From Fibrobacterota bacterium (GTDB lineage: Bacteria; Fibrobacterota; Chitinivibrionia; Chitinivibrionales; Chitinispirillaceae): a stretch of DNA of 64,000 bases. The position numbers were made by a program, and so were the translations under genes. Shown in pieces: positions 34,276 through 43,196 of this stretch; positions within the stretch are counted from its first letter, which is position 1; the number at the start of each line of letters is the position of its first letter. The stretch spans positions 38,336 to 102,335 of the forward strand of contig JAEZKP010000043.1 of assembly GCA_023436145.1 (NCBI GenBank). Reading direction: 5' to 3'. Below the pieces are notes generated by a model, which searched no databases, was not told the origin of the DNA, and saw only the letters and a list, made by a program, of their open reading frames with translations.

Positions 34276-34526
34276 TGGAGCTGATTTTTTTTGCATTTCG
34301 TATTTACGAGATAATAATTCTGGCCAGGGTGGTGATTTCCTGGATCCAGGTTGACCACTACCATCCGGTGGTAGTCTGGATTTACAGACTCACAGAACCG
34401 CTTCTTGACCCCATACGCAGGCTTATCCCATTTGAACGAATCGGAATCGATTTATCGCCACTGGTAGTTTTACTGCTGCTGGGAGTTATCAAGCGACTCC
34501 TGATGCAATCATTCTATTTATTTTAA
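34275..34526 (+). CDS. YggT family membrane protein
   Basis: About 83 residues from the ATG at 34275, which overlaps the yggS stop; a longer frame starting at 34209 lies inside yggS and is not used. Two hydrophobic helices flank the family signature: ARVVISWI and then LTEPLLDPIRRLIP, followed by a second helix (LVVLLLLGVIKRLLM). Members of YggT (Ycf19-like) are linked to membrane organisation, including division in some lineages. Co-transcription with yggS and divIVA is classic for this family. Confidence 0.9.
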   Translation: MELIFFAFRIYEIIILARVVISWIQVDHYHPVVVWIYRLTEPLLDPIRRLIPFERIGIDLSPLVVLLLLGVIKRLLMQSFYLF

Positions 34527-34541
34527 TCCGGGAGCAACTGA

Positions 34542-35093
34542 ATGCAAATATCACCTTTGGACATTAGGAAAATGCCTTTTAAGCGAACCTTTCAGGGGTT
34601 CGATCCTGATGCAGTTCAGAACTTTCTTGATATGGTTGCCGGGGAATATGAAGCTGTCATCCGTCAAAATAGCGAATATGCCACCCAGATAAAAAATCTG
34701 GAGCAGCGTCTGGAGGGTTATCTGAAAATCGAACGGATGCTAAATGAAACTCTCATTACTGCACAGAAAGCCACCGACGAGGCCAGAGTCAATGCACAAA
34801 AAGAAGCTGAGTTGATTTTAAAGGATGCCAGCTTACGTGCAGACCGTTATGAGGATGAAGCCAGACAACGGGTTCATAGTATGGAAAGTGAACTGGTCAC
34901 TTTGAGAAACCAGCGTGACAGTTTCCTTGCCAGATTCAAAGCGATGTTGACTACTCAATTGAATCTGCTGGAAATTATAAGCGGAGATCTTAAACAGGGT
35001 TCGGAGGAACGAGGCGGTTCTATAATGGAAATTGCAGAAGAAACAATGGATGAAGTACCTCCTCAGCCCAATATAACATCGCTGGATGCCTGA
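34542..35093 (+). CDS. divIVA: DivIVA domain protein
   Basis: 183 residues, ATG after GGGAG. The N-terminal membrane-binding DivIVA domain is clear: ISPLDIRKMPFKRTFQGFD followed by 'DAVQNFLDMVAGEYEAV'. A long coiled coil (about 35-150) follows, and the last 30 residues are acidic and probably disordered. DivIVA proteins sense negative membrane curvature and recruit partners at poles or division sites. Its occurrence in a Gram-negative genome next to yggS and yggT is a known but less-studied situation. DUF167 follows six bases downstream. Confidence 0.88.
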   Translation: MQISPLDIRKMPFKRTFQGFDPDAVQNFLDMVAGEYEAVIRQNSEYATQIKNLEQRLEGYLKIERMLNETLITAQKATDEARVNAQKEAELILKDASLRADRYEDEARQRVHSMESELVTLRNQRDSFLARFKAMLTTQLNLLEIISGDLKQGSEERGGSIMEIAEETMDEVPPQPNITSLDA

Positions 35094-35098
35094 GAAAG

Positions 35099-35365
35099 AT
35101 GAAGAGCTGTTCTTTTGAGATACGGTTGAAACCCCGTGCCAGAAAAGACCAGATCATATTGTCAGAAAATGGAACACTTGAAATTTCAGTTACTTCTCCA
35201 CCGGTTGACAACAAAGCTAACCTGCACCTGATTAAGCTTCTTGCAGACCGGTTGGATCTTCCCAGAAAAGCGCTGGAGATTATCCGGGGAGAACATTGCA
35301 GAAATAAAGTCATTTCGATTGAAGGCTTATCCAGAGACGAAACGATACTGCGGTTGCAAAAGTAA
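35099..35365 (+). CDS. DUF167/YggU family protein
   Basis: 88 residues, complete. The family signature is intact: IRLKPRARKDQI near the start, then SVTSPPVDNKANLHLIKLLADRL and IIRGEHCRNKVISIEG. Members are small alpha/beta proteins of unknown role that commonly occur next to yggT. It starts five bases after the divIVA stop, so it is the last gene in this four-gene unit. Confidence 0.9.
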   Translation: MKSCSFEIRLKPRARKDQIILSENGTLEISVTSPPVDNKANLHLIKLLADRLDLPRKALEIIRGEHCRNKVISIEGLSRDETILRLQK

Positions 35366-35410
35366 GACATTAACTACCAACAAGCAACATATTTCCGAAA
35401 GAGGAAGCTC

Positions 35411-36232
35411 ATGACAGCAACTTTTGAAATGATCCGGGAGTCCATAGAGTTTATTGCAAGCAAAACCGATTGCAAACCTGAATACGGAATCATCCTGGGA
35501 ACAGGATTGGGAAGACTGGCAGATGCTATAAAGGCAGATTGTACTATCTCCTATGAGCAGATCCCTCACTTCCCTGTCTCCACAGTCGAAACCCATGCAG
35601 GGAAGCTTATTTTCGGTACGCTATCAGGCAAAAAAGTAGTGGCTATGCAGGGAAGGTTTCATTACTATGAAGGTTATTCCATGCAACAGATTGTGTTTCC
35701 GGTAAGGGTAATGAAATTTATGGGTGTAAACACTCTGATCGTTTCAAATGCCTGTGGAGGGATTAATCCACACTTCGAACCTGGAACGATTATGGCCATT
35801 ACTGATCACATAAATTTACTTGGTGATAACCCTCTGATCGGCTCCAATGACAACCGCATCGGTCCGCGTTTCCCGGATATGTCTGAACCATATTCAAAAA
35901 AACTTCTGGAACTGGTACACAGTGTCGCTTTGAAGAATGGTATCAGACTCGAGCGAGGAGTTTATGCCTCCATGAGCGGTCCATCTCTGGAAACCAGAGC
36001 CGAGTACCGGATGTTAAAAATTATAGGTGCAGATGTTGTGGGGATGAGTACTGTCCCGGAGGTTATAGCGGCAGTTCATGCAGGACTTAAAGTTCTGGGG
36101 CTCTCAGTTGTCACCGATTCATGTCTGCCGGATGCCCTTGAACCGGTAGATATTAAGAAGATTATTGCTGTTGCCGATAAGGCAGAACCTGTTTTAGTAA
36201 AGCTTATTCAGAAAGTCCTTGAAGCACTATGA
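35411..36232 (+). CDS. punA: Purine nucleoside phosphorylase (trimeric PNP type)
   Basis: 273 residues after GAGGAAG. Phosphate-binding GTGLG (30-34), the FHYYEGY and PVRVMKFMGVNTLIVSNACGGIN signatures, and the specificity region (MSGPSLETRAEYRML, GMSTVPEVIAA, VTDSCL) match trimeric PNPs of the PunA/PNP-I class. It phosphorolyses purine (deoxy)nucleosides to free base and ribose-1-phosphate. Its stop overlaps the ileS start by four bases (ATGA), so the two genes are translationally coupled. Confidence 0.93.
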   Translation: MTATFEMIRESIEFIASKTDCKPEYGIILGTGLGRLADAIKADCTISYEQIPHFPVSTVETHAGKLIFGTLSGKKVVAMQGRFHYYEGYSMQQIVFPVRVMKFMGVNTLIVSNACGGINPHFEPGTIMAITDHINLLGDNPLIGSNDNRIGPRFPDMSEPYSKKLLELVHSVALKNGIRLERGVYASMSGPSLETRAEYRMLKIIGADVVGMSTVPEVIAAVHAGLKVLGLSVVTDSCLPDALEPVDIKKIIAVADKAEPVLVKLIQKVLEAL

Positions 36233-39200
36233 GCGAACCACTTTTCTCAACAGTACAAAATCAGATCCAGTTTCCAGCAATTGAGGAAGAGATACTTAAC
36301 TTCTGGAAAAGCCATAACATATTTGATCAGTCACTGGAATCAACCAAAGATAATGAAGCTTTCGTTTTTTATGATGGTCCTCCTTTTGCCACTGGCCTGC
36401 CCCATTATGGTCATCTGCTGGCAGGTACTCTCAAGGACATTATCCCACGATACTGGACAATGCGGGGGAACTTTATCGAACGGCGCTTTGGATGGGATTG
36501 TCATGGACTCCCGGTAGAAAACGAAATGGAGAAGGAGTTCAAGGTCTCCGGAAAAAGAGATATTGAAAAGCTTGGTATCTTCATATTCAACGAAGCATGC
36601 CGGTCTATCGTATTGCGTTATACCAGTCAGTGGGAGCGGATTGTTAACAGAGTCGGGCGCTGGGTGGATTTTAAAAAGCAATATCGTACTATGGATCCCA
36701 GCTACATGGAAAGCATCTGGTGGGTATTTAAACAGATCTGGCAAAAGGGTCTTATCTACCAGGGATTCAGGGTTCAGCCGTATTGTCCCAGATGCGCAAC
36801 ACCACTTTCCAATTTCGAGGTAAATGAGGGGTATAAAGACAGTACCGGTCCCTCCATCACCGTCTCCTTTCCTCTTAAAGAGGACAATTCAGTGAAAATT
36901 CTTGTCTGGACAACTACACCCTGGACGCTGCCTTCAAATGTGGCACTCGCTGTAGGACCCGATATTAACTATGTAAAGGTTCGTGACGGACAGGATTTTT
37001 ACATCCTTGCTAAAGACCGTCTAAGCAGTTATTTCAAAGATTTATCTGCAATCCAGATAACAGATGAATTGACAGGCAAAGATCTTGAAGGGCTGGAATA
37101 TGTACCCATGTTCGACTACTTTGCAGATAAAGACCACCGTTTTTTCCGGGTAACCACCGCCTCATTTGTTTCCACTGAGGATGGTACCGGAATCGTGCAT
37201 ATTGCTCCGGCTTTCGGAGAAGACGATTTCCAGGTTGGCCAGAAACTGGGACTGCCAATAGTCTGTCCGGTTGATGAAGAAGGTAAGTTTACCGATGAGG
37301 TTCCGGAGTGGAAAGGTAAACTTGTTTATCAAGCTGACGATGAAATTATCAGAAATATTAAAAGCCGGGGAAGGCTCATTCATCGTGCCACTATCACTCA
37401 CCGGTATCCATTCTGTTATCGCTGTGACACTGCTCTTATCTATAAAGCTATAACCACCTGGTTCATGCAGATCGAGCCACTTAAAGACAATATGCTCTCC
37501 AATAACCAGCAGATCCATTGGGTACCTTCGCATCTGCAAAACGGGAGATTCGGTAAAGGTATCGAAAGTGCTCCTGACTGGAACATCTCAAGAAACCGTT
37601 ACTGGGGAACTCCTATTCCTATCTGGATTTGCGAATGCGGACATCAGGAGGTGGTTGGAAGCCTTGATGATCTTCATAGGCTGGCCGGTAATGGTGATCT
37701 GGAATCGGGAAAAAAGATTCATGCAGATGCAGTGAAAACCATTGAAAAGAAGCTTCATTTGGAGAGTCGGAGCCGGCTGGAATCATTCGGAGTTGACATT
37801 TCCTGGGCTGACAAGCTTGAAAACTGCAATATAAGCACCAACGATATTCACCGTCATATTATCGATCAACTGGAGATCAAATGTCCGGCCTGTAAAAAGC
37901 AATTGATGAAAAGGACGCCGGAAGTCCTTGACTGCTGGTTTGAATCCGGGTCCATGCCCTATGCTCAGGTACACTATCCTTTTGAGAATCAGCAACGTTT
38001 TGAGTCCAGTTTCCCTGCTGATTTTATTGCAGAGGGTCTGGATCAGACCAGGGGATGGTTTTATACTCTGACAGTACTGGCTTCCGCTCTTTTTAAAAAG
38101 CCTGCTTTCAAAAACGTCATTGTCAATGGAATAATTCTGGCTGAAGATGGTAAAAAGCTCTCTAAAAGGCTCAAAAACTATGCCCCACCAGAGGAAATTC
38201 TCAATAAACTGGGAGCTGATGCGCTAAGATTATTTCTTATCAACTCTCCTGCAGTAAAAGCAGATGATCTGAGATTCTCTGAAAAAGGGGTTATGGAGAT
38301 GTCCAGGGCAGTTCTGCTTCCATTCTGGAATGCCTACTCCTTTTTTGTTACCTATGCCAATGTAGACCACTGGTCTCCTGAAAGTGCACAACCGCCTCAG
38401 AATGGAACTGAACTTGACAACTGGATTATATCTCTTCTGAACAACACAATTGCCTCCATCAATACCGAAATGGAGCAGTATAATCTTTACAAAGTTGTTC
38501 CACTTCTGGTTGACTATATAGATAATCTCACGAACTGGTACATCAGACGCAGCAGGAGAAGATTCTGGAAAAGCGAAAATGACCAGGACAAGATGGTCGC
38601 CTACAGTACCCTGTATTTTGTATTGGTCGAGTTCTCGAAGGTAATGGCACCGTTTCTTCCGTTTCTCACCGAATCCATCTACCGTAATCTAGCGGTGGGT
38701 AAACTTCCGGGAGCTCCGGCAAGCGTCCATCTGAATAGTTATCCCAGATCTGTTGAAGGCAGAACTGATCTGGCCCTGGAACGAAAAATGCGCCTTATCC
38801 GTCAGGCTGTCACCATGGGAAGAGCATTGCGGAGCAGATTCACCATCAAAACCCGTCAACCGCTCAGAGAATTTGTGATTATAGTAAGAGACAGCGAAAC
38901 ACTCTCGCTTCTGCGACAAATGGAAGGCATGATAAAAGATGAACTAAATGTAAAAACAGTCCGTTTCGATACTGAAGAAGAAGTGGTTGTCACCATTTCT
39001 GCTAAAGCAAACTTCAAGAAGCTGGGTAAAATTTATGGTCCTGCGATGAAAGAAGCTGCTACTCAGATCGAAAAACTGACAGTTGAGCAGATTAGAGAGT
39101 TAGAACACGGAGCAACTGTTGAAATTGCCGGTCGTAAGATAGGGTTTTCTGATATAGAGATCCGCCGCTGTAAACTGGAGGGAATAGAGGTCGAGACTGA

Positions 39201-39534
39201 GGGTGAATTAACAGTTGCACTGGATACCACTGTCAGCGCAGAGCTCCTTCAGGAGGGTATGGCCCGCGAGTTCATAAACCGTGTTCAGAACATCAGAAAA
39301 AGCAGCGGTTTGAATGTCACTGACCGTATCGTAATCCGGTGCGCATGTCCGGATTCCCTGACAGAAGCCTTAAACAGATTCCGTGATTATGTCTGTACTG
39401 AAACACTGGCAGTCGATCTGATCTGTGTCGGCTACGAAGGCTATGAACCTTCTTTAGGCGAACAAATTGAGATCGATGAAATAAAAGCATCAGTAATAGT
39501 TGAAAAGACAGATGCTTTGAATAGCAAACTGTAA
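36229..39534 (+). CDS. ileS: Isoleucyl-tRNA synthetase, eukaryote-like (type 2)
   Basis: 1101 residues, longer than the about 930-940 of standard bacterial IleRS. The class I motif HIGH appears as HYGH (59-62) and KMSKS as KLSKR (643-647). The INSPAVKADDLRFSEKGV stretch and the long C-terminal extension are hallmarks of the eukaryote-like IleRS2, which is naturally insensitive to mupirocin in known cases. Zinc-binding Cys pairs (CPRC, CECG, CPAC) are scattered through the insertions. The editing CP1 domain is present (TTTPWTLPSNVALAV, EDGTGIVHIAPAFGEDD). It charges tRNA-Ile. Coupled to punA. Confidence 0.95.
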   Translation: MSEPLFSTVQNQIQFPAIEEEILNFWKSHNIFDQSLESTKDNEAFVFYDGPPFATGLPHYGHLLAGTLKDIIPRYWTMRGNFIERRFGWDCHGLPVENEMEKEFKVSGKRDIEKLGIFIFNEACRSIVLRYTSQWERIVNRVGRWVDFKKQYRTMDPSYMESIWWVFKQIWQKGLIYQGFRVQPYCPRCATPLSNFEVNEGYKDSTGPSITVSFPLKEDNSVKILVWTTTPWTLPSNVALAVGPDINYVKVRDGQDFYILAKDRLSSYFKDLSAIQITDELTGKDLEGLEYVPMFDYFADKDHRFFRVTTASFVSTEDGTGIVHIAPAFGEDDFQVGQKLGLPIVCPVDEEGKFTDEVPEWKGKLVYQADDEIIRNIKSRGRLIHRATITHRYPFCYRCDTALIYKAITTWFMQIEPLKDNMLSNNQQIHWVPSHLQNGRFGKGIESAPDWNISRNRYWGTPIPIWICECGHQEVVGSLDDLHRLAGNGDLESGKKIHADAVKTIEKKLHLESRSRLESFGVDISWADKLENCNISTNDIHRHIIDQLEIKCPACKKQLMKRTPEVLDCWFESGSMPYAQVHYPFENQQRFESSFPADFIAEGLDQTRGWFYTLTVLASALFKKPAFKNVIVNGIILAEDGKKLSKRLKNYAPPEEILNKLGADALRLFLINSPAVKADDLRFSEKGVMEMSRAVLLPFWNAYSFFVTYANVDHWSPESAQPPQNGTELDNWIISLLNNTIASINTEMEQYNLYKVVPLLVDYIDNLTNWYIRRSRRRFWKSENDQDKMVAYSTLYFVLVEFSKVMAPFLPFLTESIYRNLAVGKLPGAPASVHLNSYPRSVEGRTDLALERKMRLIRQAVTMGRALRSRFTIKTRQPLREFVIIVRDSETLSLLRQMEGMIKDELNVKTVRFDTEEEVVVTISAKANFKKLGKIYGPAMKEAATQIEKLTVEQIRELEHGATVEIAGRKIGFSDIEIRRCKLEGIEVETEGELTVALDTTVSAELLQEGMAREFINRVQNIRKSSGLNVTDRIVIRCACPDSLTEALNRFRDYVCTETLAVDLICVGYEGYEPSLGEQIEIDEIKASVIVEKTDALNSKL

Positions 39535-39557
39535 TTTTTCAGTAAGACAGACCGCAG

Positions 39558-40481
39558 ATGAAAAAAGATGTGATCCGGTCCGGAAGTTTCGGTAAACAGT
39601 TAAGACATGACCTGCTTTACAAGGGAGCTAAAATTGCTTTTAATTTTGCCACAAAAATCCCACGTTCTGCAGGACTGGTTCTGTTTGGATGGATTGGTGC
39701 TCTGGTTTTTCTTTTTCCCAGCCGTGAAAAAAGAAGAACCATCTCACATCTGAAATTTATCTACGGGAATCATTGGTCTGAAAAACAGATCCGTGACACT
39801 GCCCGGGAAGTTTATATCGGGTTAGGGAAAAATCTCTTCGATTCGGTATTTCTGTCCCGTTTACAACCGGTGGACTTTAACCGGATTGTTCATTATGATT
39901 CACTGGAAAAGTTCCGTAAGGCATATGCGCTTCACAAAGGAGTTATCGTTATCACTGCCCATGTAGGCTGTTTTGAAATGCTTCTGCATTTCTTTGCTCT
40001 GCATGGGTTCAAAAGTTTCGCTATAGGCAGAAAAATGTTTGACCAGCGGTTGGAGAATCTTATCAGAAAGACCCGTTCGGGTGATAATATAGAATATATG
40101 GATCGCACCGAGGGGACCATTAAGATAGTAAGATTACTCAAACAGGGAAAGGCATTCGGAGTTCTCATCGATCAGGATACGAAAGTGGAGAGTGTGTTTG
40201 CCTCTTTTCTGGGCCACCATGCCCTGACCCCATCGGGTCCGGTAAAACTATCAATGAAACTAGGCATACCGGCATTTGTGGTAACCACTGCCAGACAGAA
40301 AGACAACAGTCATCATGTTTATATAAGCGAACCAATGACTTTTACTGAAACGGGTGATTTTGAAGCGGATCTTAAAGAAAATGTTCAAAAAGCCAATGAT
40401 CTTATCTGCCAGACAATTGAGAAATACCCATCCCAATGGGTATGGATGCACCGCAGATGGAAGCATCAACCGGGCGGCTGA
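39558..40481 (+). CDS. LpxL/HtrB-type acyltransferase
   Basis: 307 residues with an N-terminal hydrophobic segment (about 38-53) and the lauroyl/myristoyl acyltransferase signature HVGCFE (135-140; HX4E catalytic motif) followed by ID-QD (LIDQDTKVE) and a C-terminal WVWMHRRWK element typical of LpxL/HtrB. These enzymes add secondary acyl chains to Kdo-lipid A at the inner membrane. Placement directly before lptC-lptA-lptB supports a lipid A role. Acyl-chain specificity is not predictable from the sequence alone. Confidence 0.88.
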   Translation: MKKDVIRSGSFGKQLRHDLLYKGAKIAFNFATKIPRSAGLVLFGWIGALVFLFPSREKRRTISHLKFIYGNHWSEKQIRDTAREVYIGLGKNLFDSVFLSRLQPVDFNRIVHYDSLEKFRKAYALHKGVIVITAHVGCFEMLLHFFALHGFKSFAIGRKMFDQRLENLIRKTRSGDNIEYMDRTEGTIKIVRLLKQGKAFGVLIDQDTKVESVFASFLGHHALTPSGPVKLSMKLGIPAFVVTTARQKDNSHHVYISEPMTFTETGDFEADLKENVQKANDLICQTIEKYPSQWVWMHRRWKHQPGG

Positions 40482-40499
40482 TTTTTTAAGGAGCAATCT

Positions 40500-41093
40500 G
40501 TGCTTATAAAACCTCTTTGTTTAGCAGGCTTGATTTTTTGGGTAGCGTGCATACTCTATTTTTCTGGATGCGCACCAAAAAAAGAGCCACTTCCTGTAGG
40601 TAAAGAAGGCATAGATATTCCGGTTCAGCAATTCAGTGATGCCACCTTGTATTTTTATAACAAGCAGAAGATTCAATGGAGGCTCAATACCGAACTGATG
40701 CGTAAACCACTTACCGATACCGGTTCGATTCTGGTGGTACCGGTCCGCCTTGTGTTGTTTGATACAGTTGGGATGGTCCGTACCAGGGTTTTGGCTGATT
40801 CTGGTTTGATAGCCAATAATATGGAAAGTTATATCATATGGGGTGATGTGTTTATCCGTACCAGAAGAGATTCTATGATAGTTCGTACTGAGAAGTTAAG
40901 ATGGTTTAAGAATACCAGAAAAGTTGAATCTGACACCTATGTGCAGATTGAAACCATAAAGGGAGACGTACTCAGGGGGAAAGGTTTGGATGCTACCGAG
41001 GATTTTTCCCGCTTCAGTTTCAAAGAGGACGTGACCGGTGCATTTCCTGACTTCAGGCGACGGCTTGAGAATAAAGAGGAGAACACCTTCTGA
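40500..41093 (+). CDS. lptC: LPS export periplasmic protein LptC
   Basis: 197 residues, GTG start after AAGGAG. A hydrophobic N-terminal segment ends in YFSGC, which could be a lipobox (Cys24) or just part of the single membrane anchor. The mature part has the LptC beta-strand pattern: IQWRLNTELMRK, VVPVRLVLFDTVG, RTRVLADSGLIANNMESYIIWGDVFIRTR, and TEKLRWFKNTRKVESDTYVQI. LptC links the LptBFG transporter to the periplasmic LptA bridge. The order lptC-lptA-lptB follows. LptF and LptG are not in the window. Confidence 0.85.
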   Translation: MLIKPLCLAGLIFWVACILYFSGCAPKKEPLPVGKEGIDIPVQQFSDATLYFYNKQKIQWRLNTELMRKPLTDTGSILVVPVRLVLFDTVGMVRTRVLADSGLIANNMESYIIWGDVFIRTRRDSMIVRTEKLRWFKNTRKVESDTYVQIETIKGDVLRGKGLDATEDFSRFSFKEDVTGAFPDFRRRLENKEENTF

Positions 41094-41119
41094 AAAGCAG
41101 GATAAAAAAGAGGGGATCC

Positions 41120-42277
41120 GTGAGAAACAGAAATGTAAAGCATAACAATGCTGGATTTCTACAGGGGAGATTTACTTTTGTGGTTATTCTTTTCTGTGGG
41201 ATATCTGTGCTTTTGGCTTCACCGAAGCAGAAACCGTCGCCTACCCTGGTGCTTAAATCTGCAAACAGCAATGAAAACACCTATACTAATGGTGAGTTTG
41301 TCAGCGTTTTAAGAGAAAATGTGGTGTTTGCATATGACGATATTACAATCAGCTCTGATGAAGCAACCTGGTGGAGGAATCAGGGGATCATAAGTTTTAA
41401 AGACAATATTAAGGTAAAGCGGGGAGCATCAATACTGAGCTGTGACAGGATGCATTTCACTAAAAACAGCAATCAATTGACAGCTAGTGGAAATTTCCAT
41501 TATGTTGACACTCTGGAAAGAACACAGCTGCTGGGAAATGATGCTGTTTACCATATGGATAGCAGGATCTTCTACTTAAAAGGCAAGCCTAGACTGCTTC
41601 ATTTTGACACTGCAGCTGCAGACACTCTCACTATTACAGGTCTGAAAATGAGCTATACCGACTCATTAAAGCAGGCGACCGTACAAGACAATGTATGCAT
41701 CACCAAAGGCAAACTGATATCCAGATGCGGATTGGCCCATTTTTATACGGAAAAAAACATCGCATTTTTGCGCAGAGATCCTCATGTCAACTTTGAATCA
41801 CATAAACTTACTGGCGATTCGATAGATCTGGTCTTTGGGGATAAAAAACTTAAAAATGCCTCAATATGTGGTCATGCTCATGGTATTTATATTGATTCGA
41901 CCTCTGATGGAAAAGATACGGCCTACACTAATATCTGGGGCGACAGTCTGTATATATCGGTTAGCGACTCTGTGAGTTTTGATTCACTGTGGGCATTTGG
42001 AAAAGCCCAGACCAAATACTATCTGTCCAACTCACCGGAACTGGTCAGTGAGGCCAGCGGCAAAACGATGCTTATGGCTTTTGAGAGTAACGGGAATGTA
42101 AAAAATGTGAAAATCTGGGGAAATGCCCGCAGCAAATACCATATTGAGGAACAGAGAAACAAAGGAACCAATGAAGCAAGTGGTGACAGTATCACCGTTA
42201 CCTTTAAGAAAGGTAGGGCCAGTATGTTGACACTTGTTGGAAGTTCACGTGGAATTTATTTTCCACGGGATTTGTAG
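41120..42277 (+). CDS. LptA/OstA-like LPS transport protein (long form)
   Basis: 385 residues, GTG start after GAGGGG. A signal-anchor-like N-terminus (VVILFCGISVLLASP) precedes an OstA/LptA N-terminal domain: 'VVFAYDDITISSDEATWWRN' and 'GASILSCDRMHFTKN'. The chain continues with further OstA-type strands ('GDSIDLVFGDKKLKNASICG', 'GDSITVTFKKGRASML'), so it is about twice the size of enterobacterial LptA (about 185). It probably forms the periplasmic bridge for lipopolysaccharide between LptC and the outer membrane LptD. An LptD N-terminal-like or multi-domain LptA is the alternative. Confidence 0.75.
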   Translation: MRNRNVKHNNAGFLQGRFTFVVILFCGISVLLASPKQKPSPTLVLKSANSNENTYTNGEFVSVLRENVVFAYDDITISSDEATWWRNQGIISFKDNIKVKRGASILSCDRMHFTKNSNQLTASGNFHYVDTLERTQLLGNDAVYHMDSRIFYLKGKPRLLHFDTAAADTLTITGLKMSYTDSLKQATVQDNVCITKGKLISRCGLAHFYTEKNIAFLRRDPHVNFESHKLTGDSIDLVFGDKKLKNASICGHAHGIYIDSTSDGKDTAYTNIWGDSLYISVSDSVSFDSLWAFGKAQTKYYLSNSPELVSEASGKTMLMAFESNGNVKNVKIWGNARSKYHIEEQRNKGTNEASGDSITVTFKKGRASMLTLVGSSRGIYFPRDL

Positions 42278-42290
42278 AAGAGTGTAATTT

Positions 42291-43079
42291 ATGCATTATG
42301 ATACCCAGCCAGAACCAGTATCAGCAAGCTTGCAGAACCAAAGCAGTAAAAAGCCACGGGAGATCCGGACTGAGGGCTTGGTGAAGATTTATAATAAACG
42401 CTATGTGGTCAATGGCGCTTCGGTAAAAGTAAACCAGGGCGAGATCGTTGGTTTACTGGGGCCTAATGGTGCCGGAAAAACTACCTCATTTTATATGATA
42501 GTGGGTATGATTAGGGCTAATAAAGGGAAAATATTCCTCGATGATATTAATATTTCACGAAAACCGATGTATAAACGGGCCAGGATGGGAATAGGGTACC
42601 TTCCCCAGGAGCCTTCGATTTTCCGAAAACTTTCTGTTGCGGACAATGTGCTTTCGGTTCTGGAATATCAGCAAATGAGTGGTAGAGAACGTAAAAAACG
42701 CATGAAAGAGCTTTTAGAGGAGCTTCATGTGGGACATCTGGAGAAAAGCCTGGGATACCAGTTGTCAGGAGGAGAGAGAAGGCGGGTTGAGATTGCGCGA
42801 ACGCTGGCAATAAAGCCGGATTTTATCTTGTTGGATGAACCATTCGCGGGGGTTGATCCTATTGCGGTGGAAGACATACAGAGCATTATTCACGAGCTGC
42901 GCAACAAAGGATACGGGGTTTTGATTACCGATCATAATGTAAGAGAGACCCTGAGGATCACTGATAGGGCTTATATAATGGCCGGGGGACAAATACTGAT
43001 TTCCGGAACTGCAAAAGAGTTAGCTGAAAATCCAGAAGCCAGAAGAATCTATCTGGGCCAGAATTTCCGTCTTGATTAA
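42291..43079 (+). CDS. lptB: LPS export ABC transporter ATP-binding protein LptB
   Basis: 262 residues, a complete ABC ATPase: Walker A GPNGAGKTT (57-65), Q-loop Gln106, signature LSGGE (158-162), Walker B ILLDEP (179-184) with FAGVDP, and switch His215. The LptB-specific regions 'IGYLPQEPSIFRKLSV' and 'GYGVLITDHNVRETL' are clear. A 25-residue N-terminal extension precedes the usual start. It powers extraction of lipopolysaccharide from the inner membrane with LptFG. It follows the LptA-like gene by 13 bases and precedes rpoN, the classic lptB-rpoN order. Confidence 0.95.
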   Translation: MHYDTQPEPVSASLQNQSSKKPREIRTEGLVKIYNKRYVVNGASVKVNQGEIVGLLGPNGAGKTTSFYMIVGMIRANKGKIFLDDINISRKPMYKRARMGIGYLPQEPSIFRKLSVADNVLSVLEYQQMSGRERKKRMKELLEELHVGHLEKSLGYQLSGGERRRVEIARTLAIKPDFILLDEPFAGVDPIAVEDIQSIIHELRNKGYGVLITDHNVRETLRITDRAYIMAGGQILISGTAKELAENPEARRIYLGQNFRLD

Positions 43080-43196
43080 AAATTAGTGGCTTGGATTAGT
43101 AAAAAAAACATTTCCTCAATCGGCACGAAATGTGATAGTATTATTATTACAGGTTTGGACTTTATTTTAAGTTTGAATTTTTGAAGGAGACTGCAT

